The notes under the pieces were generated by a model, which was given only the letters and a program-made list of their open reading frames with translations, made no database searches and was not told the DNA's origin. The position numbers and the translations under genes are program-made. A stretch of 64,000 nucleotides of DNA, from assembly GCA_001692895.1 (NCBI GenBank), contig KV748178.1:3520536-3584535 (forward strand). The letters are read 5' to 3'. Of this stretch, positions 10,640-22,490 are shown piece by piece. The number at the start of each line of letters is the position of its first letter. Position 1 is the stretch's first letter. The DNA comes from Cenococcum geophilum 1.58. Lineage: Eukaryota; Ascomycota; Dothideomycetes; Gloniales; Gloniaceae.

Positions 10640-13600
10640 TTACGCGCTCCGACATTTTCTACGATTTTCCCCATACCCGCGGTTAAATTGCTTAACCATA
10701 ACGGTTTAAAATACTACTAAAAGTTAATCGATTAGAGAGACGACCCGATATTTTATAGATATCGGGCCAAAATTAGCCTATAACGGCCCAAAGTTAAGAT
10801 TAATTTCGATTTAGTTAAAAATTGCGTTATTAAGGATTGTAATATTACCTATAACGTCGCAACAAGTATACGTATAAGAGCTAAAAATTGATCGTTTATA
10901 GACCTAGCTCATGCGATTATTTTAAGCCTATACACAGCCCTAGACCTTACGTAGGTAGCTTTAACAATTTTGTTAAAGATTGTATATATCCCTATCCCAT
11001 GGTGTCTTTCTTGACACCTGGCGTCCTTGGCAGCTGATAGAGGCTGCGCGCTAATCGCTAGGTATCGCCCGTACCCTTGCTCGTTTGACTTTAGCTAGCC
11101 CCCACCACTAAAACTTAAATATCGCAGGGGATACTTGATACTTAAGTATTAATCTAATTAAAAATTGATTTTTGGGGTGCTTTGATGTATATAGCAGTAG
11201 CTTATATATATAATAGACTAAAAGTCTGCATAGTAGGATCTTATCCACCGCCTCTACTACCGCAGAATATTAATTTGGCTGCTTATGGAAGTCCCTAAAG
11301 CACTCTTCGCATAGGGGCTTTAAGCACGTTAAGCACTTAGTAACTATTCGACGTGCTTTAATTGTGATCCTCCGTGCCTTCTTTTACCTACACAACTAGT
11401 AATAAGGCATTATTTTAAAGCCCTGCGTCTTTAAGTAGGCTATTTGGCGTTTATAAGGCTTGTCTAGAAGACGTATATAAGGTAGAGGCGTGCTTAATAT
11501 AACATAGTCATTTCTTCTAGTTCCGTTGTTCTTATGGCTAGGACCTATACCAGCTTAATATTAACCAGATTTTGGGCGTACTATTAACCGTATAAGGTCT
11601 CGTACTTCCTTATCTGTAGCTCCTATTAATTTACTGCCCTTAATAATAAGATTCTAGGCTAGCCGAATGCGGAACTAACGGTAGTTAATTAGGAACTTTT
11701 TTTTTAACTTTTTAAATAGTGTCTTGCTTATAAGGTAGGCGTTAATTATAGCCGCGTTAAGCGCCTAAAAGAATAGAGGTATTTAATTGCGTACTAAGGT
11801 AATTTAAGTAGTATAGTAGCTTTAAAGCTAGTTATGTATATTAACTCCGCCCATCTAGTTGTTATAATTAATCAATAGGCGTGGCAGCATTAGCTTCTTC
11901 CTGGCTTCCTCCCCCCGTATATAAGTAACTAGATCCTTAAGGAAGGAGTTATATAGCTGTGGGCGACGCCGCTTAACCTCACCGACGTCATCTAAGCTAC
12001 AGGCGTGTGCAGTTATTAGGAAACGGACTAGATTTTTATTCTACTAGACGATTAAGAGCACGTCTTTTACTACTATACTAGATATAAGGTTGAACGGTAG
12101 TCTCGCCTTTCTTTTATCTACCGTTTTATGCACCGCCAGATAATTAATTAAATTTAAATGAGTAGTTCCGTAGGCAGTAATTCCAATCCGTCAGAACGCA
12201 CTAAACAGTCGAATATTGCTAAAGAAGTTATTAAAATAGGCAGAATTGACGAGCTTATAGGGGCAGCTGGCGGTAGAGGTAGAAGACGGCTTTAGATATA
12301 GGATTAAGGATAATATCGGTAAGCTTTGTTTAACGCGGTAGGTAATAAAAACCATTTATCCCGCTGCTAAATATAAAGCTAAAACAGTAGCTATATTAAT
12401 AAAGGCTTATAATCTTATATCCTTTAGAAATCGGCTTACCTAATATCTTAATCTTATAGCTAGATCTACTAGTAAACCTTATTATTATCTTATTAATAGA
12501 TACTATAGAGCTAGGCACTATATAGCGTTAAAAAGCTTCGCCTAGCGCTAACGTTAAAGGTTTAATTTTAGCGTATATATGCTCTTTAGCGTTACTAAGC
12601 TCTAAAGCTAATATATAGAAGTAGCGCTTAATCTACTCCTATTGTCTACACGGTATAAAGGAAGTAATTGCGTATATAGGCCATTTGTTGTCCCGTTGCT
12701 AGATATTACGCGGCTGCTGCTACCAAAAGACGCCTATATAGATAATTAAGCCTATCTAAATCATTAATTCGCCGGCCGACGTGTCCCTCTAGATAAGCTT
12801 TTGTTTACCTACATAACGTCCTAATTAGTTAATTCCATTAGCGTCCTTTTTAGCAGTATAGAGATTTATATTAGCAGCAAGTAGATAAAAGATTAGTTAG
12901 CTAAAAAAGAGTAGGAAGACTTGCCTAGGAAGGTCCCACCTACTCCTACACCCCTTACTTAATCTTAAATCTTAATAATTAGTAACTAAGTAGTGAGCTT
13001 AACAATTATGTGGCTTATTACGCTTAGTAGAGGAATTAGTATTAGTAGTAGGGGAGGCGCTACTAATAGTAGAAATAAGGTTAATATTTTTACTAGCGCG
13101 CTAAGCAGCGATATAGAGCTTATATAGAAGATTAATAACGTGTAGAGGCTCTATAGGAACGTGTAGTAGTGGTTACTAATTAGTAGGTACTAACGGAAGG
13201 CCTAGCTACTTTACTTCATCTACTAACAGCTAAGGTAGCATTGTATTATTAATTTAATTCTTATTACCTAAATCGTCCTTACCACTAGCAGCTTGCCTAT
13301 GCGGCTTAATTATAGCACAAAACCCGTCCTCCTCAGTCTTATCCTCCTATACTCGCTCCCTACCTTATATAACGGTAGCCTACTTAGGTAAAAGCTCTAT
13401 AGGCTAGTTAGATTAAGGATCGTAGGTATACTAGTTGATTTAAAACTCCTATATAAAGTCTGCGCTAGTAGAGGCTCTATATGCGATTTAGGCGACGGCT
13501 TATACTTATACTTAGGAGTTTGGAACTGCTGCATAAACAAGCTCTAGGGCAGCTACGATAACGCTGCTGCTAATTGACGCCGCGAAAGTATGGCTCTATA

Positions 13601-13869
13601 AGGTTCAGGTAGGCAGTATACACAAGGATTTAATATTAAACAACTTCTGACTAAAAATCGCGAATATATAAACGACCCCTATCCGAACTTTCTCAGCAGC
13701 TTATTGCTTGGAGCTGACTTAACGCCTAGAATACCAAACTATATACGGTATAGAGCTTATTAATTGGCTTTTTAGGCGTGCGACGGTACGTAGGAACTAA
13801 AAGTGCATAAACCTGAAGACACAATGGGATACAAATTTAGAAAACGCGAGAGTTAAGTGTGGTTTTGGA
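10640..13869 (-). mobile_element. Second piggyBac-type DNA transposon, RIP-degraded
   Basis: On the minus strand, about 13800 down to 11190, broken translation gives piggyBac-type transposase segments, clearest near the C-terminal half: an MGGVNIHNQLQSYYTTQI-like segment, IPLFFQALNAAIINAYLI, and then a Cys/His-rich tail (CLTCLKPLCEECFRDFHK) typical of a C-terminal zinc-binding module. It differs enough from the copy at 3.9 kb to be another subfamily. Very AT-rich with many stops. The part right of 10640 up to 11190 is RIP-affected DNA that I could not assign, apart from a small palindrome near 10745-10775. Confidence 0.65.
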
Positions 13870-13871
13870 TA

Positions 13872-14588
13872 TTATGGTTTTCTTATTAACTGCAACTCGC
13901 TTTTAGATAAGTGCCTCCCCCATCAAAATATTGTCTTTACATACAAATTCGAACATAAATCGAATATAATTGTATGCGCATATTTTCTTAACTTTATTTC
14001 TTTACCATAAGCCTAAGGCTTCCTCCTACCGTGTTTAGTAGATCTATGTCGCCTTATACTACGGCTGGGCAGGGTATAGTTAGTAAGGGGTGTCTTACTA
14101 TAAATACTTAAATTAAGGCTCTGTGCTAACTAATTTTAACTACCTTACCCCTAAAACTAGTACCCTATAATACCCCCTACGGCCCTACTAATATAGCTCT
14201 AATTTATATAAATAGGGACTAGTTTTATAGCTTTAGTAAAGGCGTATAAAATAAAGCCCTATTTATAAAATATAAAGCTATATTAATAAAGTTATAGGGG
14301 GGTTTAGGGAGGGAAGTTCGTCGGATAGTTAAGCACGGCCTTTACCTATTGCGCCCTTATTACACCGTCCTTTTAGCTTAATAGGATTATAATTTAAGCA
14401 GGTAATACCCGCTAAGACTTAATAATAGAAAAGCTAGTAAGAAATAAAGCTATATATATTTTTAAGTAAAAAAAAGTACTACACATACGATTATATTTAA
14501 TTTATATTTAAATTTATATATAAAGATAATATTTTAATATAGGAGGCTCTTATCTGGAAGTAAGTTGCAGTTAATAAGAAAACCATAA
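13872..14588 (+). repeat. 717-bp TA-flanked element, copy 1
   Basis: Bounded by TA on both sides (13870-13871, 14589-14590). Its ends are inverted repeats starting TTATGGTTTTCTTATTAACT, with similarity extending about 120 bp inwards. No coding capacity. A TA target and terminal inverted repeats point to a Tc1/mariner-type non-autonomous element (MITE). The middle contains a second inverted repeat around 14180-14290. It is AT-rich, so RIP has acted on it. Confidence 0.8.
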
Positions 14589-14590
14589 TA

Positions 14591-15044
14591 AAGAAGTACG
14601 AATTATTTAATTAAAACTAATATCTTAGTATATTGAGGCGAGCTTTAGTCTAACATCTATTGTGCTAAAGAGGTTTATATTAGTAAGCGATAAAGCATAG
14701 AACGGGTTTAAGAAGAAATTTGGCTTATATAAAGCTAAAGAGAAGGCCAAAGAGACGTTAAGGACGGTGCGTCTTGGTTTAGCTACTATACAGCTGTGGA
14801 TAGAGCAGGTTAATGAAGTAGCTGAATTGCGGCGGCGTAGACGTTCGAGCTTGTTACAGACAATAAACTCTACTTGTGGGCCGCAGACTGAAGTATACTT
14901 TGAAAGTAGGTATAGAGAGATTCCACCTTGTCGCGCTGTTATCTATCTTTATTATTATGGCTTCATTTACACTATTAAGATAGACGTTAACTGGATACTA
15001 GAAGGGAGTAAAGAAGACCCTAATATGCTTTTCTTTTAACCCAA
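14591..15044 (+). other. Unidentified ORF fragment between two inverted elements
   Basis: A frame of about 112 codons is open from 14701 to 15039 without an ATG start (the first in-frame alternative start is GTG at 14767). It encodes a basic stretch (ELRRRRRSSLLQTIN) and ends NMLFF. This patch is less AT-rich than its surroundings and is enclosed by two inverted 717-bp elements. I do not recognise it; it may be an exon or transposase fragment spared from RIP. Confidence 0.35.
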
Positions 15045-15046
15045 TA

Positions 15047-15763
15047 TTATAGTTTTCTTATTAACTGCAACTCGCTTCTAGATAAGAGCCTCCCATATTA
15101 AAATATTATCTTTATATATAAATTTAAATATAAATTAAATATAATTATATACACAGTACTTTTTTTTACTTAAAAATATATACAGCTCTATTTCTTACTA
15201 GCTTTTCTATTACTAAGTCTTAACGGATATTACCTGCTTAAATTGCGATCCTATTAAGCTAAAAGGACGGTATAATAAGGGCGCGATAGGTAAAGGCTAT
15301 GCTTAACTATCTAACAAACTTCCCTCCCTAAACCCCCCTATAACTTTATTAATATAGCTTTATATTTTATAAATAGGGCTTTATTTTATACGCCTTTACT
15401 AAAGCTATAAAACTAGTCCCTATTTATATAAATTAGAGCTATATTAGTAGGGCCGTAGGGGGTATTATAGGGTACTAGTTTTAGGGGCGAGGTAGTTAAA
15501 ATTAGTTAGTATAGAGCCTTAATTTAAGTGTCTATAGTAAGATACCCCTTACTAACTACACCCTACCTAGCTGTAGTATAAGGCAACGCAGATCTACTAA
15601 ACACAGTAGGAGGAAGCCTTAGGCTTATAGTAAAGAAATAAAGTTAAGAAAGTATGCGCATACGATTATATTTAATTTATGTTCGAATTTGTATGCAAAG
15701 ACAATATTTTGATGGGGGAGGCACTTATCTGGAAGCGAGTTGCAGTCGATAAGAAAACCATAA
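15047..15763 (-). repeat. 717-bp TA-flanked element, copy 2 (inverted)
   Basis: Same length as copy 1, opposite orientation, again with TA on both sides (15045-15046, 15764-15765) and the TTATRGTTTTCTTATTAACT terminal repeat. The internal order is that of copy 1 read backwards, for example the CCATAAGCCTAAGGCTTCC segment near the left of copy 1 and the right of copy 2. Differences between copies are mostly C/T and G/A, as RIP gives. Confidence 0.8.
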
Positions 15764-15768
15764 TACTA

Positions 15769-16594
15769 TGCTTTGCGAAAGTATTGCGAAAATCAAATTA
15801 AGCGAGCCCCTCCGCCCGCAGACTGCTCGTTTTATAAAATGCTTTTATAACTACTAAAAATAAGTCTTATTCTATAAAATTAGTAAGTAAAACTATAAAA
15901 TAGATACTGTTTTATAATTTTAAATATATGGCAGCTTAGTAAATAATGTGGTTGTAAAATTTTAGGTGGTAAAGCATTAGGCTAAGCGTCACCCCTCTAT
16001 TAAAACAATACACCCCCTATTGCCCTACTAATACGACTCTATATTTTATAAGTAGGGATATATTTTATAGCCCTAAGATAGGGCTATAAAATAAGCCCCT
16101 ATTTATATAAATTGGAGGGGTATTGGTTGAGTTATATAGGGTACTTTATAATAGCTGTAAAACTTAAATTGAGGCTCTGCGCTAACTAACCTAACCCCTC
16201 CACCCCTAAAAATAAGCACCCCTTATAACTCTACTAAAATGGCCATAAAATATATAAAAAAATGGCTTGTTTTGTAGCCCTAGAATAGGGCTATAAATTA
16301 TATCTTTATTTATAAAATGTAGAGCTATATTAGTGGGGCTATAGGGGGTATATTGTTTTGGTAGAGGGGGTAATGCTTAGCCCAACGCTTTACTACCTAA
16401 AACCCCACAACCACATTATTTACTAAGCTGGCATATATTTAAAATTGTAAAGCGGTATCTATTTTATAGTTTTATTTACTAATTTTATAAAATAAGACTT
16501 ATTTTTGGTGGTTATAAGAGCATTTTTGTAAAAACAAGTGTCTGCGGGCGGGAGGCTCGCTTAATTTTGATTTTCGCAATACTTTCGCAAAGCA
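15769..16594. repeat. 826-bp near-complete palindromic TA-flanked element
   Basis: TA on each side (15767-15768, 16595-16596). Ends start TGCTTTGCGAAAGTATTGCG and continue inverted almost to the centre near 16180, so the element is practically one long inverted repeat with arms of about 400 bp. No ORF. Its inner part (ACCCCCTAT..CCCTACTAATA..) resembles the centre of the 717-bp elements, so the two families share sequence. It lies three bases from the end of copy 2. Confidence 0.8.
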
Positions 16595-16596
16595 TA

Positions 16597-16754
16597 GTAA
16601 ACCTTATCGCGATAAGTCTTGGCATACCCCAAATAATTTTTCAGTCGCCTTCTTTATTATTATTATATAAAAATAACTAACTTAAACCCAGTAAATAAAG
16701 CTATATTATCCTTTTCTTTTAAATTTCAGTAGGTGGCTCTATATATGGCTCTAC
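16597..16754. other. AT-rich spacer
   Basis: Short AT-rich stretch between the palindromic element and the minisatellite. I see no gene. Confidence 0.5.
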
Positions 16755-16925
16755 ATCTGGCTTTGCGCATGGAAGCTCTGTACGAAGCTTTGCACGAAGC
16801 TCTGCGCGAAGCTCTGCACGAAGCTCTGCGTTGAAGCTCTGCACGAAGCTCTGTATACAAAAGCTCTGCACGACGGCTCTGCGTACGACGGTTCTGCGTA
16901 CGGCGGCTCTACTACGGAGGCTCTA
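16755..16925. repeat. 12-bp minisatellite, left part
   Basis: Degenerate tandem repeat of about 12 bp with unit AGCTCTGCACGA, changing to variants such as CGGCTCTGCGTA towards the copia element. The minus-strand translation gives repeated FVQS and YAEPS units, a consequence of the period being a multiple of three. No evidence for a real protein. Confidence 0.75.
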
Positions 16926-16930
16926 TATAA

Positions 16931-17152
16931 TTTCAGCCAGGTAGGTATCACGAATGACATAAGCTAGCTGGTAGGTAGAGACACAGAATTGAACGATTGA
17001 TCTATTTTATTTAAGGTGGCTCTAAGAGCCCTAATATACATAAGAGAATTGACCCCCTACAGGGGTCCCTAGAGAGTGATGATATACGTTAAAAACTGAC
17101 GTTAAACAGCACCCGTCGCACCTCTGTAGTAGGGCTACCTCTGTGGCCAACA
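16931..17152 (-). repeat. 3' LTR of the copia element
   Basis: 222 bp, roughly 96 percent identical to the other LTR by eye. The differences are all transitions of the RIP type and lie mainly in this copy. Confidence 0.9.
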
Positions 17153-20100
17153 CACCCCCTTAGATCTGGCGTAGTACGTTAGAGCTAGATTACCGGATTA
17201 GGCAGTTGGGAGAGACGTGCTAGTAGTAAGCTTTGCTGAGCGTTAATTGACTAGAAGTCTGATATCGCGGAGCCCTACTACATTAACGAATTTTTAATAA
17301 TTTTACTTTAATAGAGCTTTAGTTAGTCCATCTATAGCTATCTCGCTTATTAGTACCCATTGCATAATAAAGCTTCTATTTTAGACTTTTTAGCGAAGCC
17401 AGAATTAATGGATATCTACGTATTAGAGTTTTGTAGATACCGTAAGGGTCTCTTTTATTACGATCCGTACTAACTGCTAATTGTTATAATTAATAATAAT
17501 GTCCTATTTAGGATTAAATCTAATGGCTTTAAAGATCTAAACTATATACTTAACCTCCCCACTAACGTATAAGAGAGCTAGGAGTTCTACCTCTGTAGTA
17601 AACTTAGTAACTACCTTTTATCTAGTTGCCTGCTATGCTATAGGCCTATTAAACAAGCTTATTAAGAAGCCCTATAAGCTCTAATAAGTTAGAGCATTAT
17701 TAGCAAAGCTAGTATTAGAAGCAGCTTTTAGAACCTAGTTTATCTTATACGGTATAATAGTAGAGAACTTAAGAGTGAGGTATCTAGTATTATAGAAATA
17801 GGTAAGCAATCTGTTAATCTTTATAAGATAAGCTGGTAACGGATTTTATAAGAACTTAGCCAGCCTACTAATTAAGAAAGTAATATCTAGTTATATAGTA
17901 GATGCTAGATATATCGCAGAACCTATATAACGTTAATATTCTTTTATCTAATTTGGCGTAGCTTCTCCCTTATATAGCGTTAATTCTTAGCCCGATAGTA
18001 GTATAGCTAATAGCTTTAGATATTCTAGATGGTATATTAAGACTAGCTTTTTAAGATATTAATCTAGACAGAGCTAGAGCTTTCCCTTTTATTAATCTCG
18101 CATAATATAAGTATTTAGGAATAATGTAAATTAAGGTATTTAGCGGATCTTAAATTAATCTTATAGCTACTTTAGGATGTCCTCTATCTGCTATTAACAG
18201 CTTAGGTGTCCTATAATTAGGATATTATTAACGTAGAAGAATATAAAGATAGGTTTGGTAGGGTGTATATAGAGATATAGTTTGTCTAGTATAGCTTTTA
18301 AACCCATGCTTTACAGAGCAGCAGATATTTCTAAAAACTATAATTTTGGAGATTTCCGTAGTCCGTATATTGCCTTTCTTAGATAGAGAGAGAATCTAGG
18401 CGGTAGGTTTATACCCTTAGGGGGAATAAGGTAGACCTTATTGTTAACTAAGGCATTAATAAAGGCTTTAACGGCGTTAATCTGTATAATATCTAGGTTA
18501 AAGCTAGCGATAAGAGCGTAAAGTAAATGGAAGGTTTAATAGACTACTATTATAGCTTTAACCTCCTCTTATAAGACTACCTAAAGGTCTCTATAAACAA
18601 CTAGACGAGCTTTAAATCTTATAATAAAGTTATCTAAATCTTCCTTATACGTAAAGACCTATATAGTAGGAAGTCAATAGACCTTCTTAATTAGTTATAC
18701 CTTGTCCTAGGTCTACTTTTTAGTTAAGGCCTTTATCTTAGTATAAGTAGCTACTTTAAACTCTATAGCGTACTTATAATTAAGTATCTCTTTCTATAAC
18801 CCTAGTAGTGGTAGAAAGTCGTCTTAATATCCGTATATCTTTATAGTAGTAGTATAGAAAGCGTAAGCTAATGGTGTTATATCTGGATTAATAATATCAC
18901 TGTTATTAATTTAAACCGCAAAGGCTTATTATTATAGATCCTAATTTAGTATATCTTTCTTCTTTACTATAGACTACTTTTTACGGCTAGAACGTCTCTT
19001 ACCCCTTAATAATAAGCCTGCTGTCGTCTAAGGTTTGGAATAAGGTGTAGGATTTATAAACGGTAGTTTGGTGACTTTAGAAGATAACTAAGTAGTAGAT
19101 AGTGTTTATAGCGTAGATACCGTAGTAGATGGTAATTACTAAGGCGTTAAAGACGCTAATAGTATAGATAGTTCTAAAGTTAGCTTTGGGGTAGGTAGCT
19201 AACGGAGTTCTTCTATTAAGATCTAAATGCTTTTTAATATAGGAGTAACGTTAATATTTGCTAAATGCGGCAGTCTTATATCTAGTTCTTTATTAAAGTT
19301 CTCTATTTAGTCCTTACTACTATTTTAAAGATTATTTAGTAGGTTTTAGACTTATTAAAAATAATCTTTTTAAGCCTATAAGATAATAAGGTGTTCTAGT
19401 ATAATAGGAGATTAATATTTCTTTAACTTATTAATTTGTATATTATAAGATCGGATAATGCGGTTAGTGGTTAGTATCTATATCCTATAGATATTTAATG
19501 CTTTTATACTAATAAGATAACCTACCTAGGCTTATGGCTTAAACTTTACCTTCCTAGGAATACTGTGTTTAATAAGCACGTAGGTTAAAGATCTAGCTAT
19601 ATAAAGTCCTACTAGCTATAGCTTCCGTTTATAGAGTATTTTAAATAGGGTTTTTTAGTTAATAGACTTAATGGGAGTTTAATTAAGTAGGAACACTGCT
19701 AGAAGTATAAACTCGGGCTATAGATTTACGGGTAACTTTGCTTTAATAATAGCAGTCCTTACTTATTTAGAAATAGCTCTCTCTAACCTCTTTATAGGTC
19801 TATTTTAAGCTAAAGTATATAGCATTAATTGCTTAATAATACCTCTGTTAAGTTAAATAAGGTTCTTTACCTTAACCCCTATACCTTACTTCTTATCTAT
19901 ATACTAAATACGGATACCTTAAGTATTAAATTTCTTTGCAAATGCTATTATTAATTTAAAGAGTGGGAGCAGTATCTCTTATTTATAGTTCTTAATAGGA
20001 AAAGCATAATGGTACTTTATATAGTTATACCAAAAGTAAGCTATATACGTATCTCCATTAAACCCGTCTTCCTTTATAATAACATTAAAGTAAATATATT

Positions 20101-21709
20101 TAAAAGGGTAGGTTCCCTTTACAAATATTCTATAAGATATCTACTATATTATCTTTTTAAGAATATATGGTTTATAAAGTAGTACACTATACAGAGTTCT
20201 TCCTTTATTTGTCTTAACTACTTTAACCCAATTTACCGTAGTTGGCAGATAATCTACTAACTCCATATTACAGTATAGTAAGCGTTAATACTATACTTTG
20301 TTATATACTAAGGTCTTAAAGAATCTAGTAGATATAGCGTAGGTAGTAGGAGTAGGTAGTAAGCAGGTAATGGCATTAATAAGGTAGAGACCTCTGTATT
20401 CCGTAAGGTTACTAAATAGGCTTTTGTTATCTTTATAGCGCAATTAGTTTATAAATTAGTTAATAATTACTCTAACCCTACGGAGCTTTGCTGCGGATAT
20501 TAGATTAGTATGGAAATAGGGAGCGTACGCTACGTTCCTTAATATTAGATACTAAGTTAGGCGTTGTTTTCCTACCTTAATTACTAAGTTAATATTACCG
20601 TATCTATGGATTTCTGCCCTAAAATCTCCAGCTATTACTATAGATATATTTAGCTTAAAGTTACAAAAGTATCTAATATCGTTGTAAAAGTGGGTGTCTA
20701 CTATAGTGTTATACCCCTAGGCATTAATTAAAGATAGATCTAGATAATCCTACGATAATATTAATAATAAAAAGGATATTATTATAGTAGCCGCTGTAGC
20801 TTAGGGCCTGTCCAGATCTTTAATCTTTTAAGTAGTAGACGAAGCTAATATAGACGTCTTTAACCTAGGGCCTTCCCTCTTAATCTACTTAACCCTTTTA
20901 TTATAATACTACTTGTTTATTGGGACCTTAAGCTATTCCTAATACCTCCTTAGATACTTGTTATTTGGTATAAAGTTTAGACCTTAAAGAGACTAAAACA
21001 GTTACTTACAATTCTTTAACTTATAGGGTAAACTATAAGTAAAGCACTTTGCCTTAGGTAATTAAGAAGGTACTAGGGTAGTAGACGTTATAAGATCTGT
21101 AGATAGCTGTCCTAAGAGTATAGCATAAGCGTTACGTCCCGTATTTAGATGCTTATAGAGGAGGTTAAATTTCTTAATTATTGTTGCTATTTTAAGCTTC
21201 TCTAACCTCTTTGCTACCTTTTAAATAAAGGTATAATATAGAGCTAGATAGATCTCCTTATAGTCCTAGATAAAGGCTCATATAACGCTGCCTTTTATTA
21301 CCTCTATTAACCCTTCCTCTAGCTCTTTACCGTTCTATATAATGGTAATATAAAGCTAAAGCTAAGATTCTAGAGTCTAACGTTTAGGCCCTTGTTTTTG
21401 TTTCTTAAGATTGTCTAATACCATTTACTATAATATAGCTTAAGATAGCTTTGCTACCTTTTTTAGCTGCCTTAAAATTAAATATAGTGTAGTAAGGTTT
21501 TTAAGATATTCTAAGAAGTTAGTGCCTATAGTGGCATGCAATAGTACTGTAAAGGTATAGAGCTTCTCTTCCCGCTTTATATAGTCTTATTATTGGAGCT
21601 TATAGAGCTTAAAGAGCATTCTTTATGTCTCTAGAGACTGCTAAGTTTATTATCCTTATTGACTTAATAACCTAGGTATAGCTGTTCTAGTAGACGATAG
21701 AGTTATTGC

Positions 21710-21795
21710 TAGAGCTGCTGCAGGTGCTGTAGGAGCTGCTGCTAGTGCTGTAGGAGCTGCTAAAGCTGTTGCGGGTGCTGTAGGAGCTGCTACTA
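21710..21795 (-). repeat. Short in-frame repeat inside the copia element
   Basis: About three to four units of GAGCTGCTGCAGGTGCTGTAG-like sequence (21 bp, with one longer unit). On the minus strand it would give an Ala/Pro-rich stretch. It lies in the less mutated part of the element, towards its 5' end. Confidence 0.6.
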
Positions 21796-22125
21796 TCAAG
21801 GGTATGTTTGGCTTAGTGTTTTCCTTAATTTCGTCTTCCGTCTTATCTGGGTTAATATAGTCCTAGATCTTTACAAAACTTACTTCTTAGCAGATAAATT
21901 AAAACTATAAAGGCTAGTCCTTTTAGGTTAGTAAAAGAGGATTGGTAGAGTCCGTTGATATAGGTACCATAGTAGCTTTTATTGTTTTCTTAAGGTTGCG
22001 TAAAGAGACGCGCTTACGCGTAAAGCACGTAATATTTTGTGACGAACTATGCTCAAAGAGGCTTAGTGGTATTCGTCTGGCCACTGAGATCTCCCTGGTG
22101 CTTAGAAGGTTACCGGGCTCATAAC

Positions 22126-22347
22126 TTTCAGCCAGGCAGGTATCACGAATGACATAAGCTAGCTGGTAGGTAGAGACACAGAATTGAACGATTGATCTGT
22201 TTTATTCAAGGTGGCTCTAAGAGCCCTAATATACATAAGAGAATTGACCCCNTACAGGGGTCCCTAGAGAGTGATGATACACGTTGAAAACTGACGTCGA
22301 ACAGCACCCGTCGCACCTCTGTAGTAGGGCTACCTCCGTGGCCAACA
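22126..22347 (-). repeat. 5' LTR of the copia element
   Basis: 222 bp, same ends as the left LTR (TTTCAGCC..GGCCAACA on the plus strand). Contains one N (22252). Confidence 0.9.
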
Positions 22348-22352
22348 TATAA

Positions 22353-22490
22353 AAGCTTTGTGCAGAGCTTTGTGCAGAGCCTCCCGCAGAGCTTCGTGCA
22401 GAGCCTCCCGCAGAGCTTCGTGCAGAGCCTCCCGCAGAGCTTCGTGCAGAGCTTTATGCAAAGCTTCGTGCAGAGCCTCCATACGCAGAG
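22353..22490. repeat. 12-bp minisatellite, right part
   Basis: Tandem units of GCAGAGCTTCGT and GCAGAGCCTCCC. These are the reverse-complement orientation of the units left of the copia element, so the locus before insertion held repeats facing each other. A final degenerate part ends near 22490. Confidence 0.75.

Larger units (their letters stand above)
16931..22347 (-). mobile_element. Ty1/copia LTR retrotransposon relic
   Basis: Two 222-bp direct repeats (16931-17152 and 22126-22347) bound 5.0 kb of internal DNA, and the 5-bp target duplication TATAA lies on each side (16926-16930 and 22348-22352). On the minus strand a purine tract (AAGGGGGTG) precedes the 3' LTR, and an internal reverse transcriptase of copia type is recognisable near 18.2 kb. 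Next to the 5' LTR the sequence GTTATGAGCCCGG resembles the complement of the anticodon arm of initiator tRNA-Met, the primer site used by copia-type elements. The interior is RIP-mutated and broken many times; the LTRs and the first part of gag (about 21940-22125) are much less affected. Confidence 0.88.

Noticed and set aside
1-22347. Starship-type giant transposon
   Set aside because: The region holds many unrelated small elements, and I see no DUF3435 tyrosine recombinase or cargo genes.
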